From: SAR324 cluster bacterium
GTDB lineage: Bacteria; SAR324; XYD2-FULL-50-16
Assembly: GCA_028282885.1 (NCBI GenBank)
Contig: JANQGX010000082.1
Span: forward strand, 1-63,271
Direction: 5' to 3'
Length of the DNA stretch: 63,271 nt
Part shown: positions 18,056 through 27,572 of the stretch, piece by piece
Position numbering within the stretch: the stretch's first letter is position 1
Layout of the letters: every line of letters starts with the position of its first letter
Made by a program: the position numbers and the translations under genes
The notes under the pieces: generated by a model
Database searches by the model: none
What the model was told of the DNA's origin: nothing
What the model saw: only the letters and a program-made list of their open reading frames with translations

Positions 18056-19399
18056 ATGAAGAAGCTGACCGGTTTACAGATTCAGAAGTACCTGCCCAAG
18101 ACCAATTGCAAGGAGTGCGGATCCAACACCTGTATGGCATTTGCCATGAAGCTGGCTGCGAAGAAAGCGGATCTGGCTGATTGTCCTTATGCTTCAGAGG
18201 AGGCGAAAGCAATTCTGGGGGCTGCCAGTGAACCGCCTGTCAAGAGTATAGGGCTGGGGCCAAACCAGTCGCTAAAACTGGGCGAAGAGACCGTCTTTTA
18301 CCGGCATGAAAAGACGTTTGTCCATCAGACAGCACTGGCAATCAACATCAATGACACCGATTCCCCGCAAGAGATAGAGAAGACCCTGCAGAATATCAAG
18401 GAATACAAAATGGAACGGGTGGGGGAGACACTCGTCATCGATATGGTTGCCATTACGCAGAAAAGTGATGATTCCGAGCTGTTCTCGGGCGTGGTAAAAA
18501 AAGCATGGGAGGGGCTGGGACGACCCATGGTTATCAGAAGTCACAATATCGATGCGGTGTCATCAGCAGCTAAATACATCAAGGATTCCAACAGTGTCAT
18601 CGCTTCCGTAACATCTGCAAATGCTGATGCGATGCTGGCAATTGCGCAGGAGAACAACCTTGTTCTCTCAATCACTGCTGAAAATCTGGATCAACTGGTG
18701 GAATTGTCATCAAGTTTCAGGGATAAAGGATTCACCAACCTGCTTCTCGAATTCCAAACCCATTCTTTTGCAGAGCAGTTTCAGACCAATTCCATTGCCC
18801 GCCGTATGGCGCTGAAAACCAACTATAAACCCCTTGGTTTCCCTAGTCTGCGTTTCATCGATTCCGACGACTATAAGGAGAGTATACTTTTTGGCGTCAA
18901 TGAGATCTCGAAATTTGGCGGAATTTGCGTACTGCCAGCATACGATCCGTCACAGCTTGCTGTTCTGATGACGACTCGCATGAACATTTACACCGATCCT
19001 CAGAAACCGATCCAGGTTGAACCGGACATCTATCCGGTCGGCGAGCCGGGCCCTGAATCACCGGTGTTTGTCACCACCAATTTCTCCCTGACCTATTTTA
19101 TCATCAGCGGAGAAATCGAAAATAGCGGCCTCAGCGCCTGGCTGGTGGTTCCCGAATGTGAAGGAATGAGTGTCTTAACCTCCTGGGCTGCAGGTAAATT
19201 CTCTGCCGCCTCCATAGCCAAATTTGTCAAGGAAAGCGATCTGGAAAACAGGGTCAACACCCGCAATATCATCATACCGGGTTATGTCTCCCAGATGAGC
19301 GGTGAGCTGGAAGAAAACCTTCCCGGCTGGAAGGCAGTCGTAGGCCCACAGGAATCTGCCGATCTGGAAAGTTTCATTACCAACACCCTGACCCAATAG
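18056..19399 (+). CDS. acsC: Corrinoid iron-sulfur protein large subunit AcsC
   Basis: 447 aa, normal length. The N-terminal [4Fe-4S] domain has Cys18, Cys21, Cys26 and Cys43 (in TNCKECGSNTCMAFA and ADCPY), followed by a TIM barrel and a C-terminal corrinoid-binding domain. Together with the small subunit, here fused to ACS, it carries the methyl group from methyl-tetrahydrofolate to the A-cluster. The cluster reduces the inactive Co(II) form. It lies 72 bases after the fusion gene and 10 bases before the reductive activator. Confidence 0.95.
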   Translation: MKKLTGLQIQKYLPKTNCKECGSNTCMAFAMKLAAKKADLADCPYASEEAKAILGAASEPPVKSIGLGPNQSLKLGEETVFYRHEKTFVHQTALAININDTDSPQEIEKTLQNIKEYKMERVGETLVIDMVAITQKSDDSELFSGVVKKAWEGLGRPMVIRSHNIDAVSSAAKYIKDSNSVIASVTSANADAMLAIAQENNLVLSITAENLDQLVELSSSFRDKGFTNLLLEFQTHSFAEQFQTNSIARRMALKTNYKPLGFPSLRFIDSDDYKESILFGVNEISKFGGICVLPAYDPSQLAVLMTTRMNIYTDPQKPIQVEPDIYPVGEPGPESPVFVTTNFSLTYFIISGEIENSGLSAWLVVPECEGMSVLTSWAAGKFSAASIAKFVKESDLENRVNTRNIIIPGYVSQMSGELEENLPGWKAVVGPQESADLESFITNTLTQ

Positions 19400-19409
19400 C
19401 AGGAACTAA

Positions 19410-21308
19410 ATGCCCACCCTTCGCTTCAATCCCACGGGAAAAACCATTTCTGTCGCTGCTGGAACCGGTTTACTGGATGCTGCCAATGAAGCCGGTATAA
19501 AAATCGATGCTCCTTGCGGCGCGAACGGCACCTGTGGCAAATGCGCTGTCAGGATTGTCGAAGGGATTCCGGAAACCGATGATCACGGATTGCTCTCTTC
19601 CGAAGCTGTTCAGGCCGGTTATGTCCATACCTGTAAATCCAGGGTCGGAGATTCGGATCTCGTCGTAGAAATTCCCGCACGGTGCGAAAAACACGGGCAA
19701 TTTGCCGATGCGCAAAAGGATTTCGAGCGAATCAATCCGGCTCTCTTCCCTGCTGAATGGCAGTTGAATCCCATGGTAAAACGGGAATATTTGCAGGTTC
19801 AGGCTGCTGCTGCAGAAGATGGGCTGTCGGACTGGGACCGACTGATTCAGACCATAAAAGAAAACATCAGCGATTATGAGATTCGAGCTACAGTCCTCGT
19901 TTTAAAAGTTCTGGCGGATTCGCTTAGGAAAGAGAATGGACTGGTCACAGTCTGGTATACCCGTGATCGCAACATCCTTAAAATTATCGATCTTAAGCCT
20001 GGCCGGGATGATTCGGAATACTATGGAATAGCTGTCGACCTGGGCACCACTTCCGTCTCTTTGATTCTGACTGCTTTTCCAAGTCATCAAATAACAGGCA
20101 TTAAAACCGATTATAACCGCCAGATCTCCTGCGGCTCGGACATTATCAGCCGCATCAATTACGCCCGCAAGCAGGAACGTCTGGAGGAGTTGACATCCCT
20201 GGCACTTGAAAGCATCAACGGCCTGATTCAGGCCTTCATCACCGAACAAAAGATCACATCCGAGTCGGTAAAGTCTTGTGTTATCTCGGGCAACACCACC
20301 ATGACTCATCTGCTGCTTGGCTTGAATCCGGATCATATCCGCCTGGATCCCTACACCCCGACATTTTTGCGTGTCCCGCAACTAAAAGCAGCGGAAATCG
20401 GACTGGATCTACACCATGCTGCACCGGTATACATTTCTCCGGCCGTGGGCAGCTATGTTGGAGGTGACATCACCGCTGGTCTGCTCTGTACGGAGATCGA
20501 AGAGAGTTGCGATGAAATCATTGCCTTTCTGGATATCGGTACCAATGGTGAATTAGCCCTGGGCAATAGTGAGTTTATCATTTCCTGTGCCTGCTCTGCC
20601 GGTCCCGCATTCGAAGGAGGAGCTATGTCATGCGGAATGAGGGCGACCAGGGGGGCCATTGAATCGGTTTCCATAAATCCGGAAACCGGGAAATCCAAAG
20701 TGATTACTATCGGCGATACCAAAGCAGAGGGAATCTGCGGATCCGGAATCATCTCGCTTATTGCAGAACTTTCTTCCAGCGGATGGCTTGAGCCTTCCGG
20801 AAAACTAAGTCGCAATCCTTGCTCCTGTATCACAATAAGCGGCAGGCAGGCTACATACACTATTGTTCCGGAAGCGGATAGCCGATCGGGAAATCCGCTT
20901 GTGATCACGGAATCTGAAATTGAAAATGTCATTCGTGCCAAAGCTGCCATCTATTCAGCCTGTATGCTTCTGATCAACCAGGTTGGAATCGAACCCGAAT
21001 CCATTTCACGTTTCTATATTGCAGGAGGATTCGGACACTATCTGAACCTGGAAAACTGTATCACTATCGGGCTTTTGCCGGATCTGGATCGAACGGTCTT
21101 CAAATTCCTGGGAAACACCTCCCTGGTCGGTTCGCAAATGTTGCTCACTTCCAAAGATTTCCAAATTCGTCAACAGGCACTTTCGTGGAGAATCACCTAT
21201 GTGGACCTGGGAAGCGATCCGGAATACATGGATCATTACACTGCAGCCCTCTTTCTACCCCACACTGACCAGTCCCTTTTCCCCTCCCTGAACAGAAACA
21301 AATCCTGA
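19410..21308 (+). CDS. acsV: CoFeSP reductive activator RACo (AcsV), ASKHA ferredoxin
   Basis: 632 aa. A plant-type [2Fe-2S] ferredoxin domain is at the N-terminus, with Cys36, Cys42, Cys45 and Cys75. A linker and middle region follow (~100-205), then an ASKHA (actin/hexokinase-like) ATPase domain starting around YYGIAVDLGTTSVSL, with ISGNTTM, DIGTNGE and AGGFGHYLNLEN. It uses ATP to push an electron into CoFeSP whose cobalt has been oxidised to Co(II). Last gene of the CODH/ACS operon; the following ~390 bases are non-coding. Confidence 0.93.
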   Translation: MPTLRFNPTGKTISVAAGTGLLDAANEAGIKIDAPCGANGTCGKCAVRIVEGIPETDDHGLLSSEAVQAGYVHTCKSRVGDSDLVVEIPARCEKHGQFADAQKDFERINPALFPAEWQLNPMVKREYLQVQAAAAEDGLSDWDRLIQTIKENISDYEIRATVLVLKVLADSLRKENGLVTVWYTRDRNILKIIDLKPGRDDSEYYGIAVDLGTTSVSLILTAFPSHQITGIKTDYNRQISCGSDIISRINYARKQERLEELTSLALESINGLIQAFITEQKITSESVKSCVISGNTTMTHLLLGLNPDHIRLDPYTPTFLRVPQLKAAEIGLDLHHAAPVYISPAVGSYVGGDITAGLLCTEIEESCDEIIAFLDIGTNGELALGNSEFIISCACSAGPAFEGGAMSCGMRATRGAIESVSINPETGKSKVITIGDTKAEGICGSGIISLIAELSSSGWLEPSGKLSRNPCSCITISGRQATYTIVPEADSRSGNPLVITESEIENVIRAKAAIYSACMLLINQVGIEPESISRFYIAGGFGHYLNLENCITIGLLPDLDRTVFKFLGNTSLVGSQMLLTSKDFQIRQQALSWRITYVDLGSDPEYMDHYTAALFLPHTDQSLFPSLNRNKS

Positions 21309-21699
21309 AATTCGAGAAGTGCGGGAACCGTTTTCAAGTAAACTTCCTCGCTTCATCTTCTTGTTGATATCTGAATAGCAGCCCTTAAACAGCTCGAATC
21401 AGTTCCGCGCTCAAGAAACACCTTGCCTGTATTAGCCCTTTATTCTTGCAACTCACTGGCAAGTTCCCAAATATTCAGCAAAAAGAGATCTGAACCGGAA
21501 CGGAAGAAAGAACTCAAACATGATGTTTGTCGATAAAACAGGAGCTGTTGTCGACTTTTTATCCGGCGGTCGCCGGATCCGGTTAGCCTGGGATCAAATG
21601 ATTCATTAATCCGTTGGATTCGATGAGTAGTGACAGATCATCTAAGCCCATTTCCATGAAGATGATCAGTCTGTTTTCCCAACTTAACCAGGAGGCATC
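21309..21699. other. Intergenic region between acsV and the secreted-protein gene
   Basis: About 390 bases. It contains the paired TTGTCGA repeats (separate entry) and a short perfect hairpin at 21561-21578 (ATCCGGCG with CGCCGGAT, two-base loop). The hairpin has no T-run on its downstream side in either direction, so I do not call it a terminator. A strong ribosome-binding site (AGGAGG) precedes the ATG at 21700. I see no clear -35/-10 pair. Confidence 0.5.
21526..21555 (+). promoter_or_regulatory. LytTR-type operator: two half-sites 21 bp apart
   Basis: TTTGTCGAT (21526-21534) and GTTGTCGAC (21547-21555) are direct repeats with start-to-start distance of exactly 21 bases, two helical turns. 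The same 9-mer pair with the same spacing occurs at 27573-27602 in front of the LytTR regulator gene. LytTR proteins typically bind direct repeats about 21-22 bp apart, so this is the likely site through which that regulator controls the 21700-23452 gene pair. Confidence 0.55.
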
Positions 21700-22506
21700 A
21701 TGAAATCTTTCAGAAAATCGTGCTTATTCATTGTTTTGTTCGGATTTTGTTTTTTCAATGCCTGGGCCCAGGACAACTTCAGCGGTGACAGTCAACCATT
21801 TCTATCGCCGGAACAGTTGGAGCAATTTCAAAACAACAGCCTGCCGGCTGAGCAGAAAAGCAGGAAAACGCTGAAGACCCAGTATCGCAATGTGAATTTC
21901 ATCGATTTGCGGTCAATAGACGCCACCGCTGTTGTGGACAGTGGATATTCCGGTGAACAGGGGAACTTTGATTCCATCAACGGATACTCTTTCGGCCTGA
22001 CATGGGAATTCCCGATCCTTACCAGGCAGCTTGGCGGTGATACGCCCATCCTCAAAGCCAGGGCCGGAAAAACGGAGATTAAAGCCAGTGAAATGGAAGA
22101 TAGCAACATTCAATTGTCTGAATCATCAGAGAAATTTGTGGACTCACTGGGTGTCTCAGAGGTTTACACAGTCGGGCTGGGGGTTGGTTATTGCTACCAT
22201 GTTGGTTTTGATTGCATGTATGCTATGTACAATACCTACCTGACCGGTCAGATGACGGCTGTTGAAAATGATGGGACAGTCTCGACAGTTCCGACCCAAC
22301 TGAAGGGAATATCCGTGGGTATGACTTCCAGTTTTGAAACGGCGCTGGGAATTGAAATGACCGTGGGTTTGGAGTACTCTCTGCTCACTCACTCAACCCC
22401 TTTGTATGACGATCAAAACCTCAATACCTTCAGCCTGGTCTTCGGGCTCGGCTTCCTCGACCAGTCACGTTATCTTAATATGCAGGAAATAGAATTCGTT
22501 GAATAA
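21700..22506 (+). CDS. Secreted protein, probable small outer-membrane beta-barrel
   Basis: 268 aa, family not recognised. A signal peptide is clear (charged MKSFRKS, hydrophobic stretch, cleavage near AWA-QD at ~24). After a polar ~50-residue segment, the rest is rich in alternating aromatic/hydrophobic strands with glycines, such as YSFGLTWEFPI, VYTVGLGVGYCY, GISVGMTSSFETALGI and FSLVFGLGFL, which is the look of a beta-barrel. The downstream lipoprotein gene overlaps it by eight bases. The paired operator upstream links it to the LytTR/caspase genes next door. The function is unknown. Confidence 0.75.
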   Translation: MKSFRKSCLFIVLFGFCFFNAWAQDNFSGDSQPFLSPEQLEQFQNNSLPAEQKSRKTLKTQYRNVNFIDLRSIDATAVVDSGYSGEQGNFDSINGYSFGLTWEFPILTRQLGGDTPILKARAGKTEIKASEMEDSNIQLSESSEKFVDSLGVSEVYTVGLGVGYCYHVGFDCMYAMYNTYLTGQMTAVENDGTVSTVPTQLKGISVGMTSSFETALGIEMTVGLEYSLLTHSTPLYDDQNLNTFSLVFGLGFLDQSRYLNMQEIEFVE

Positions 22507-23452
22507 GCGTATGAAATCAATTCTGGCCCTTATCCTGGTCGCGGTATCAATATTGGGATGTTCATCCGCCAAAACCGGGATCATAGCCTCCAAAATCAGA
22601 AAAAAAGAACATCCCGTTAAAAAAGAGCAAATGGAATCTCCGGAAATAGCAATGCAAATTCTGGCTCGGAATGTTGGAGAGACCTTTCGCCGGCAGGACA
22701 CCCACAATCAAAAAATCAGGTTTGATCCCGTAGCTTGTTTTAAGCGGCCAGGAGAAAGATCAATCAATACTTACCTGGACGGTCTCCTGAGAGAACACCT
22801 GGTTCGGGAATCAAAAGCGGGTCGATTTTATCTCGTGGAAAATCAATCCATTACTCCAGATTCAGTCTTGGGAACCCGGATCTTAACCATTGATTACCGA
22901 TTGAAACTGAGTTGCCTGCCAATGCAAAAGCGAATAAAAATCACCGCTCGGTTGATTGAAGAACAGACGGCTAAAACCGCTGCAGTTCATTCCGTTTGGA
23001 TAACGGAAACCGATTGGAGTACAATAGGTGAGTTTGTGGTTTTTCCGGGATGGGTGTACGACTCCGTAACCCGGCTTTACTGGAATCGCGATGCCAACAA
23101 CATAGGATACACCTTTGAAGAAGCCCGATCATATTGCGGCGGATTGGTTACCAATGGATTTAAAGATTGGAGAATGCCTGTTTCCGATGAAATCTATTCG
23201 CTGATTACCCGTCCTTTGAAACACAAGCGGTCGGTTTATCGCTATGACCAGGGCTATTTTCAACTGCAAAGGAGCTGCCACTGGTTTTTCGAAGGCACAA
23301 AAGGCAGCAAAAGCGCTTACGCTGTTAACCTTGATACGGGAAAGCTGGTTTCGTCCGGTCCGCTGAATACCCGGCTGGGACTTTTGATTCCGAGGGAATG
23401 TCAGGTAAAATGTGTGCGAAATGAATCGGCTAAAATCCAAGATTCAAAATAG
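22499..23452 (+). CDS. Lipoprotein with C-terminal DUF1566 (Lcl-like) domain
   Basis: 317 aa. A type II signal peptide is evident, with lipobox ISILGC giving a lipidated Cys at ~21. The middle part (~50-180) is unassigned. Residues ~190-310 are a DUF1566/Lcl C-terminal domain, recognisable from VYDSVTRLYWNRD, SYCGGL and FKDWRMPVSDEI. Domains of this type are found on surface adhesins and sensor-like lipoproteins. It overlaps the upstream barrel-like gene by eight bases, so the two are translationally coupled. Its 3' end overlaps the convergent caspase gene by 23 bases. Confidence 0.85.
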   Translation: MNKRMKSILALILVAVSILGCSSAKTGIIASKIRKKEHPVKKEQMESPEIAMQILARNVGETFRRQDTHNQKIRFDPVACFKRPGERSINTYLDGLLREHLVRESKAGRFYLVENQSITPDSVLGTRILTIDYRLKLSCLPMQKRIKITARLIEEQTAKTAAVHSVWITETDWSTIGEFVVFPGWVYDSVTRLYWNRDANNIGYTFEEARSYCGGLVTNGFKDWRMPVSDEIYSLITRPLKHKRSVYRYDQGYFQLQRSCHWFFEGTKGSKSAYAVNLDTGKLVSSGPLNTRLGLLIPRECQVKCVRNESAKIQDSK

Positions 23453-25661
23453 CATAAAAAATGGAGGTGGTTCGGGTTACGTTGATACTGTTTTCTCCTG
23501 ACGAGGCTCCCCCTTCGTCATCCACAGGCTGCCAGAGATAATCGAAGCCTCCTCCCAGTCTCAGGTCCATGGTGACAAGGGGAAAGCGGATCCGTATCTC
23601 GGGGATAAAACCGAGACCGAGAACAAGGTTGGATGTGTCCTTGTTGTACTTTTCATTTCCGGCAATAGCCGTACTTCCTGACAAGTTGGCTATCCCCAGT
23701 TTAAAATCATAGTGAAATCCCAGGTCGACAAATTGATTCCAGCGCCATCCGTTGAAGTAAGCAACATCCAAGAGATGATAGCCGATGTGGATGTATTCCG
23801 AATCGCTATCAATGTTGGAAATTCCCTCTGTATCCCATTTCAGTTGAAATCTTTTCCAGTGATAATAAATGCCCGATTCAAAAAATCTTTGATCCTCAAC
23901 TCTTTCAACGGTCTTTCGAACACCCAGGCGCAAATCCGTCTTGTTTAGGGTTTGGGGAACATGATAGTTTTGGTTTTCATGGGTAACGCTGTCAACAGCC
24001 TCTTTGTTCGTAGTCGCATAGGCCGCTTGCAGAAAAAGAGGGTGATCCTTGAACTTGATCGTAAATGAAAGCCCCGCACCTAAATCCGAAAACAGTTCAT
24101 TTTCAAGAATATCTCCCATTCGTATGACGGAGTCGGACCGGATAAACCACAGGTTGGCGACCGTATTGTCCTCGGATCCCGGTTTTGACAATTGCAGCTC
24201 TTCAATCAACTCACCCGGCAGGCTCTCCCCGGAATCGGATCCGGTCTTCTCCGCTGTTTCCGGAACTGCGGCAGTTAGTTGAGGTTTTTGCCAGTTTTTC
24301 ATGAAGTAAAACTCTCCCCATTCATCCTGGCTGCCGGGTATACGGTCATAGGTTGGAGTCTGGTTGGATCTTGAAACTACGACGGGCCGTAACCGGGTAA
24401 ACAGTTCATGAACGCCTAGGGGACGATCTTCCTGCTGTTTGTCCAGAATATCCAAAAACGCCTCGGCAAAAACCGAATTCCCGGAACCCCCTCCGTCAAA
24501 AACCGGCTCCAATCCCCCGGCTGTAATCAGTTGCCGGCTTCTCTTTTCATACAACTTGCGAATTCCTCCGCTGATATCGCCCCTGGTTTCGTGATTGTTC
24601 AAGGCACCGCCAAAACAGGAATCCACAACAAGCAGCGTATGAAGGGAGCCAAGAGCCTTGATCTTATTGAGGATATAGTCCGTGTAGATCCAGGTTCTGG
24701 GAGAACTCTGTCCGTCAACCGGAATCCAGAAATAGTCACCATCCTCGTCCACCCATCCATGCCCGGCGTAGTATACCAAAAGATTACTGCGCTCCGTAAC
24801 CTGGCGACGCAGGATAGCGATGGCATCCAACATCTGCTGGTAGGTAGCATCCGGCAAAACCTGAATTCGGGCAGGGTTGAAAGAGTATTTTTCAACAAGG
24901 ATTTTCTTCAGACGGTTGATATCATTTACCGGTGTTTTTAACGGTTGCCATCTTGAATCCGGACTGTAGTTTTCAATTCCAATGAGCAGGGCAACATTAC
25001 TTTCAGGATTAAATGCGGATGCCAATCTGTTCTTTGTCTGCTCCACTTCCGATTGAATCCATGACGGAGAAGATGCTCGATAAGCATCATGATGCAAATC
25101 GAGTATCCAGGGATCATCCGTTCTTTGATGAAGAGTTTCCAGAATATAGGCTGATCGGGCGGGGTTGTTTTTTCTCTCAAAAAACCAAAACGCTGATGCC
25201 AGCAGATTTTCTGCGGGAAGATCATCCGTTGCTTTCAGGACCACCTGTTCCCAGGTTCTTTCAAATAAATTCTCCGGATCATCGTCAAATTCCGGTCCCC
25301 TGGGATCGGGGATAACGATCATGTCTGCCGGGGTTGCAAGCCGATGAGCCAAAGCCCTGAGGTTGCATTGTATGAATTCCGAAACTTTCCCCGATCGGGG
25401 TAATTTACCTGAGAGACCGGAAATTGAATAACTGCCGGGTTTGTCGAGCACCAGACAGCTTACCTGATTTTGTATTGACAGCTTCAGGAAAACACCGCTC
25501 CGCTCGCCAATCCGGTAGTGAGATTCGTCTTTGCGGACGTCTCCGTAGCGGAACAGTTCGCTCAAACGGGGCACACTCTGATTATCAACTGCAAAAGTTG
25601 GATCAGAGCGGAAGAGTGCCAACAACAAAAAAAGGATAAAACAACCTTTTGTCTTACTCAT
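23430..25661 (-). CDS. Secreted caspase-like (C14) protease with C-terminal beta-barrel-like domain
   Basis: 743 aa. A signal peptide (~1-25) is followed by an N-terminal region (~35-130) containing a DUF4384-like beta segment and a helical part to ~235. Residues ~243-400 are a caspase-fold peptidase: LLIGIENY opens the domain, His301 lies in YYAGHG and Cys349 in VVDSCFGG, an intact His/Cys dyad. An acidic linker (~455-500) leads into ~243 residues of alternating aromatic/hydrophobic strands ending in AILNLGF, with the terminal Phe typical of outer-membrane barrels. A protease anchored in or exported to the outer membrane is inferred. It lies seven bases downstream of the CHASE2 kinase gene and is surely co-transcribed with it. 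Confidence 0.85.
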   Translation of the reverse strand: MSKTKGCFILFLLLALFRSDPTFAVDNQSVPRLSELFRYGDVRKDESHYRIGERSGVFLKLSIQNQVSCLVLDKPGSYSISGLSGKLPRSGKVSEFIQCNLRALAHRLATPADMIVIPDPRGPEFDDDPENLFERTWEQVVLKATDDLPAENLLASAFWFFERKNNPARSAYILETLHQRTDDPWILDLHHDAYRASSPSWIQSEVEQTKNRLASAFNPESNVALLIGIENYSPDSRWQPLKTPVNDINRLKKILVEKYSFNPARIQVLPDATYQQMLDAIAILRRQVTERSNLLVYYAGHGWVDEDGDYFWIPVDGQSSPRTWIYTDYILNKIKALGSLHTLLVVDSCFGGALNNHETRGDISGGIRKLYEKRSRQLITAGGLEPVFDGGGSGNSVFAEAFLDILDKQQEDRPLGVHELFTRLRPVVVSRSNQTPTYDRIPGSQDEWGEFYFMKNWQKPQLTAAVPETAEKTGSDSGESLPGELIEELQLSKPGSEDNTVANLWFIRSDSVIRMGDILENELFSDLGAGLSFTIKFKDHPLFLQAAYATTNKEAVDSVTHENQNYHVPQTLNKTDLRLGVRKTVERVEDQRFFESGIYYHWKRFQLKWDTEGISNIDSDSEYIHIGYHLLDVAYFNGWRWNQFVDLGFHYDFKLGIANLSGSTAIAGNEKYNKDTSNLVLGLGFIPEIRIRFPLVTMDLRLGGGFDYLWQPVDDEGGASSGENSINVTRTTSIFYAILNLGF

Positions 25662-25668
25662 ACCGATC

Positions 25669-27474
25669 TTACGATGCCTGTTTGTTCACCATAGGTACTG
25701 ACAGAGCTGCAATCCAGGTCTTTTCGGAAACCGTCGTTTCGAGTTTCCAGCCACCCTTGGGAAATATGACCGCCAATCGCCTTTTCAGATTGTTCAATCC
25801 CTGTCCGGCACCCGATGGTGAGATCTGGTCCGAATAGGAGTTAAAAACCGTGAAGCTTAAGATGTTACGGTCCGTTGACAACTCCAGTCTGATTTCTGGT
25901 TTTTCGCCGTCTTTAACATCAACCAAAGCTTTAGTCTGTTTGAACGCATTCTCGACCAGCGGATAGAAAAGTTTCCACGGAATTAGATTGGAATCCAGTT
26001 GAGCTTCCGTTTCCTTCGTCAACTTCCCTGTAATCTCCAGTCTTCCTTTTAACTTTAGGTTCTGCAATTGAAGATAATTGATCACATAGTCCCATTGCTC
26101 CTTAACAGGATATGATTGTTGGGGACTGTGCCGCAAGTCATCCAGCAATAGGGTCGAATAATCAAGAATATAACGTTCGGCTCCCGTATCCCCGATGCGA
26201 ACCAGGTAACGAATATGTTCCAAAGCGTTGAATACACTGTGGCTATGAAAACGGTCCACAAGACCGTTAAACCGTTCCTTTTCCAGCAATCCCTTCAATT
26301 CAAGCCTTTCGAGTCTCATTGTTATCTGTTGATAACCAATACAGTAAAAAGAGAACCCGAACAGGATTACACAAGGTAGAACGCTACGAATCTCAATAAG
26401 ATAAAAAGAAAAAACCAAAGCCGCAATGCTGTTCCAGGCCAGGCACAACACTGCGGATAACAAAAGAGGTAGCAATGAAATGCGCCGGACGGCAACCAGT
26501 GCAATGCAGACCAAACCGGTTAGAAGTGCCAAACCTTCCAACCACGGGGACATCTCCCGTAGAAAGGTCCGGTTTAAGACCATCTCCACAACCAGGGCCA
26601 GGAGATCCAGATCTGTTATTTGATTTGGGCTTTCATCAATTGAGGTTGATGAAAGATTCCTGGCCTGCAGGCGATATTGTGGATAGAGCCCCTGAAAACG
26701 TGCACCGATCAGCATGATTGATCCTGCCGGCAAACTATCTGCCGGAAGCCGAAGCAGTTCCGCAGCCGAAAGGCGGTGCCAGGGCCCCGATTCGGATAGA
26801 AAATCTCTTTCGGGATACTGGGAGAAAATCTTGATCCACCCCTCGTTATCAAGTACATGGTCAGGGATCGGTTCATCGGTTACAGCACTAACCAACTCAC
26901 CGAAGAATGTTTTCGTCCTGTTGCAATCACTATTGCCGGAACAGACACAAGCTGAGACATCACCGCAGACAAACTGGATATCACCGGAAGAGTTTTCCCG
27001 ATAGACCATGCTTCCCCGACCTTTCGCCGCGGAACTATAGCGGTTATTGTCCGACACTCCGTTATGATCGAGAAGAATTACATTCTCCAAACTCCCGATG
27101 GACTTCGCCAAACCCGCATCTGCCGGGGTTCCCTTATCAGTAAGGTTAAGATTCAGTCCCACTACAACCGGTTTCTGCCTGGAGGCTGCCTCCAGTATGG
27201 CGTTCAGCCAGATCTTGTCTACAGGTGAGCGACAGGTCCCTTCCGGTAGGGATTTATCATCCAGTTCAATTAGATAGAGTGGATAATCCGACGTGTCAGG
27301 AGGAATGGGGAGAGAAATCCTGACATCGTAAAAAAACCGCTGCCATCTGTTTTCGACATCACGTACCAGCTTTCCGGATCTAAATACCCCGTTTGCGAAA
27401 ACCAGGATTGCCATTACCAGAACAAAAGAAAGTATTTTATACAAATGGCTGTTATGTTTTGGCCTGTCAGTCAT
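25669..27474 (-). CDS. CHASE2 sensor histidine kinase, LytS type
   Basis: 601 aa. One N-terminal membrane helix (~12-30) is followed by a periplasmic CHASE2 domain (~40-305, beginning WQRFFYDVRI and ELDDKSLP), three membrane helices (~310-385), a short coiled linker, a His_kinase (LytS-family) domain and a HATPase_c domain. The phospho-acceptor region reads FHSHSVFNALEHI where the family has NPHFLFN, so His and FN are kept but the Pro is not. N-box VENAFKQ and G-box GAGQGLNNLKRRL are present. Its partner is the divergent LytTR regulator at 27751, with their shared 276-base promoter region holding the operator repeats. The downstream gene is the caspase-like protein. Confidence 0.88.
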   Translation of the reverse strand: MTDRPKHNSHLYKILSFVLVMAILVFANGVFRSGKLVRDVENRWQRFFYDVRISLPIPPDTSDYPLYLIELDDKSLPEGTCRSPVDKIWLNAILEAASRQKPVVVGLNLNLTDKGTPADAGLAKSIGSLENVILLDHNGVSDNNRYSSAAKGRGSMVYRENSSGDIQFVCGDVSACVCSGNSDCNRTKTFFGELVSAVTDEPIPDHVLDNEGWIKIFSQYPERDFLSESGPWHRLSAAELLRLPADSLPAGSIMLIGARFQGLYPQYRLQARNLSSTSIDESPNQITDLDLLALVVEMVLNRTFLREMSPWLEGLALLTGLVCIALVAVRRISLLPLLLSAVLCLAWNSIAALVFSFYLIEIRSVLPCVILFGFSFYCIGYQQITMRLERLELKGLLEKERFNGLVDRFHSHSVFNALEHIRYLVRIGDTGAERYILDYSTLLLDDLRHSPQQSYPVKEQWDYVINYLQLQNLKLKGRLEITGKLTKETEAQLDSNLIPWKLFYPLVENAFKQTKALVDVKDGEKPEIRLELSTDRNILSFTVFNSYSDQISPSGAGQGLNNLKRRLAVIFPKGGWKLETTVSEKTWIAALSVPMVNKQAS

Positions 27475-27572
27475 TTATGGCTTGCTGTTTGTTATAATCG
27501 GGCTGAATACCATCAATCGGTTTTGGAATATTTTTAAGTGTTATTGTAACAGATACAAACTCAACAGTATTC

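Noticed and set aside
21561..21578. Hairpin ATCCGGCG...CGCCGGAT as a terminator of the acs operon
   Set aside because: No T-run follows on the plus strand and the five-T run is on the wrong side for either direction.
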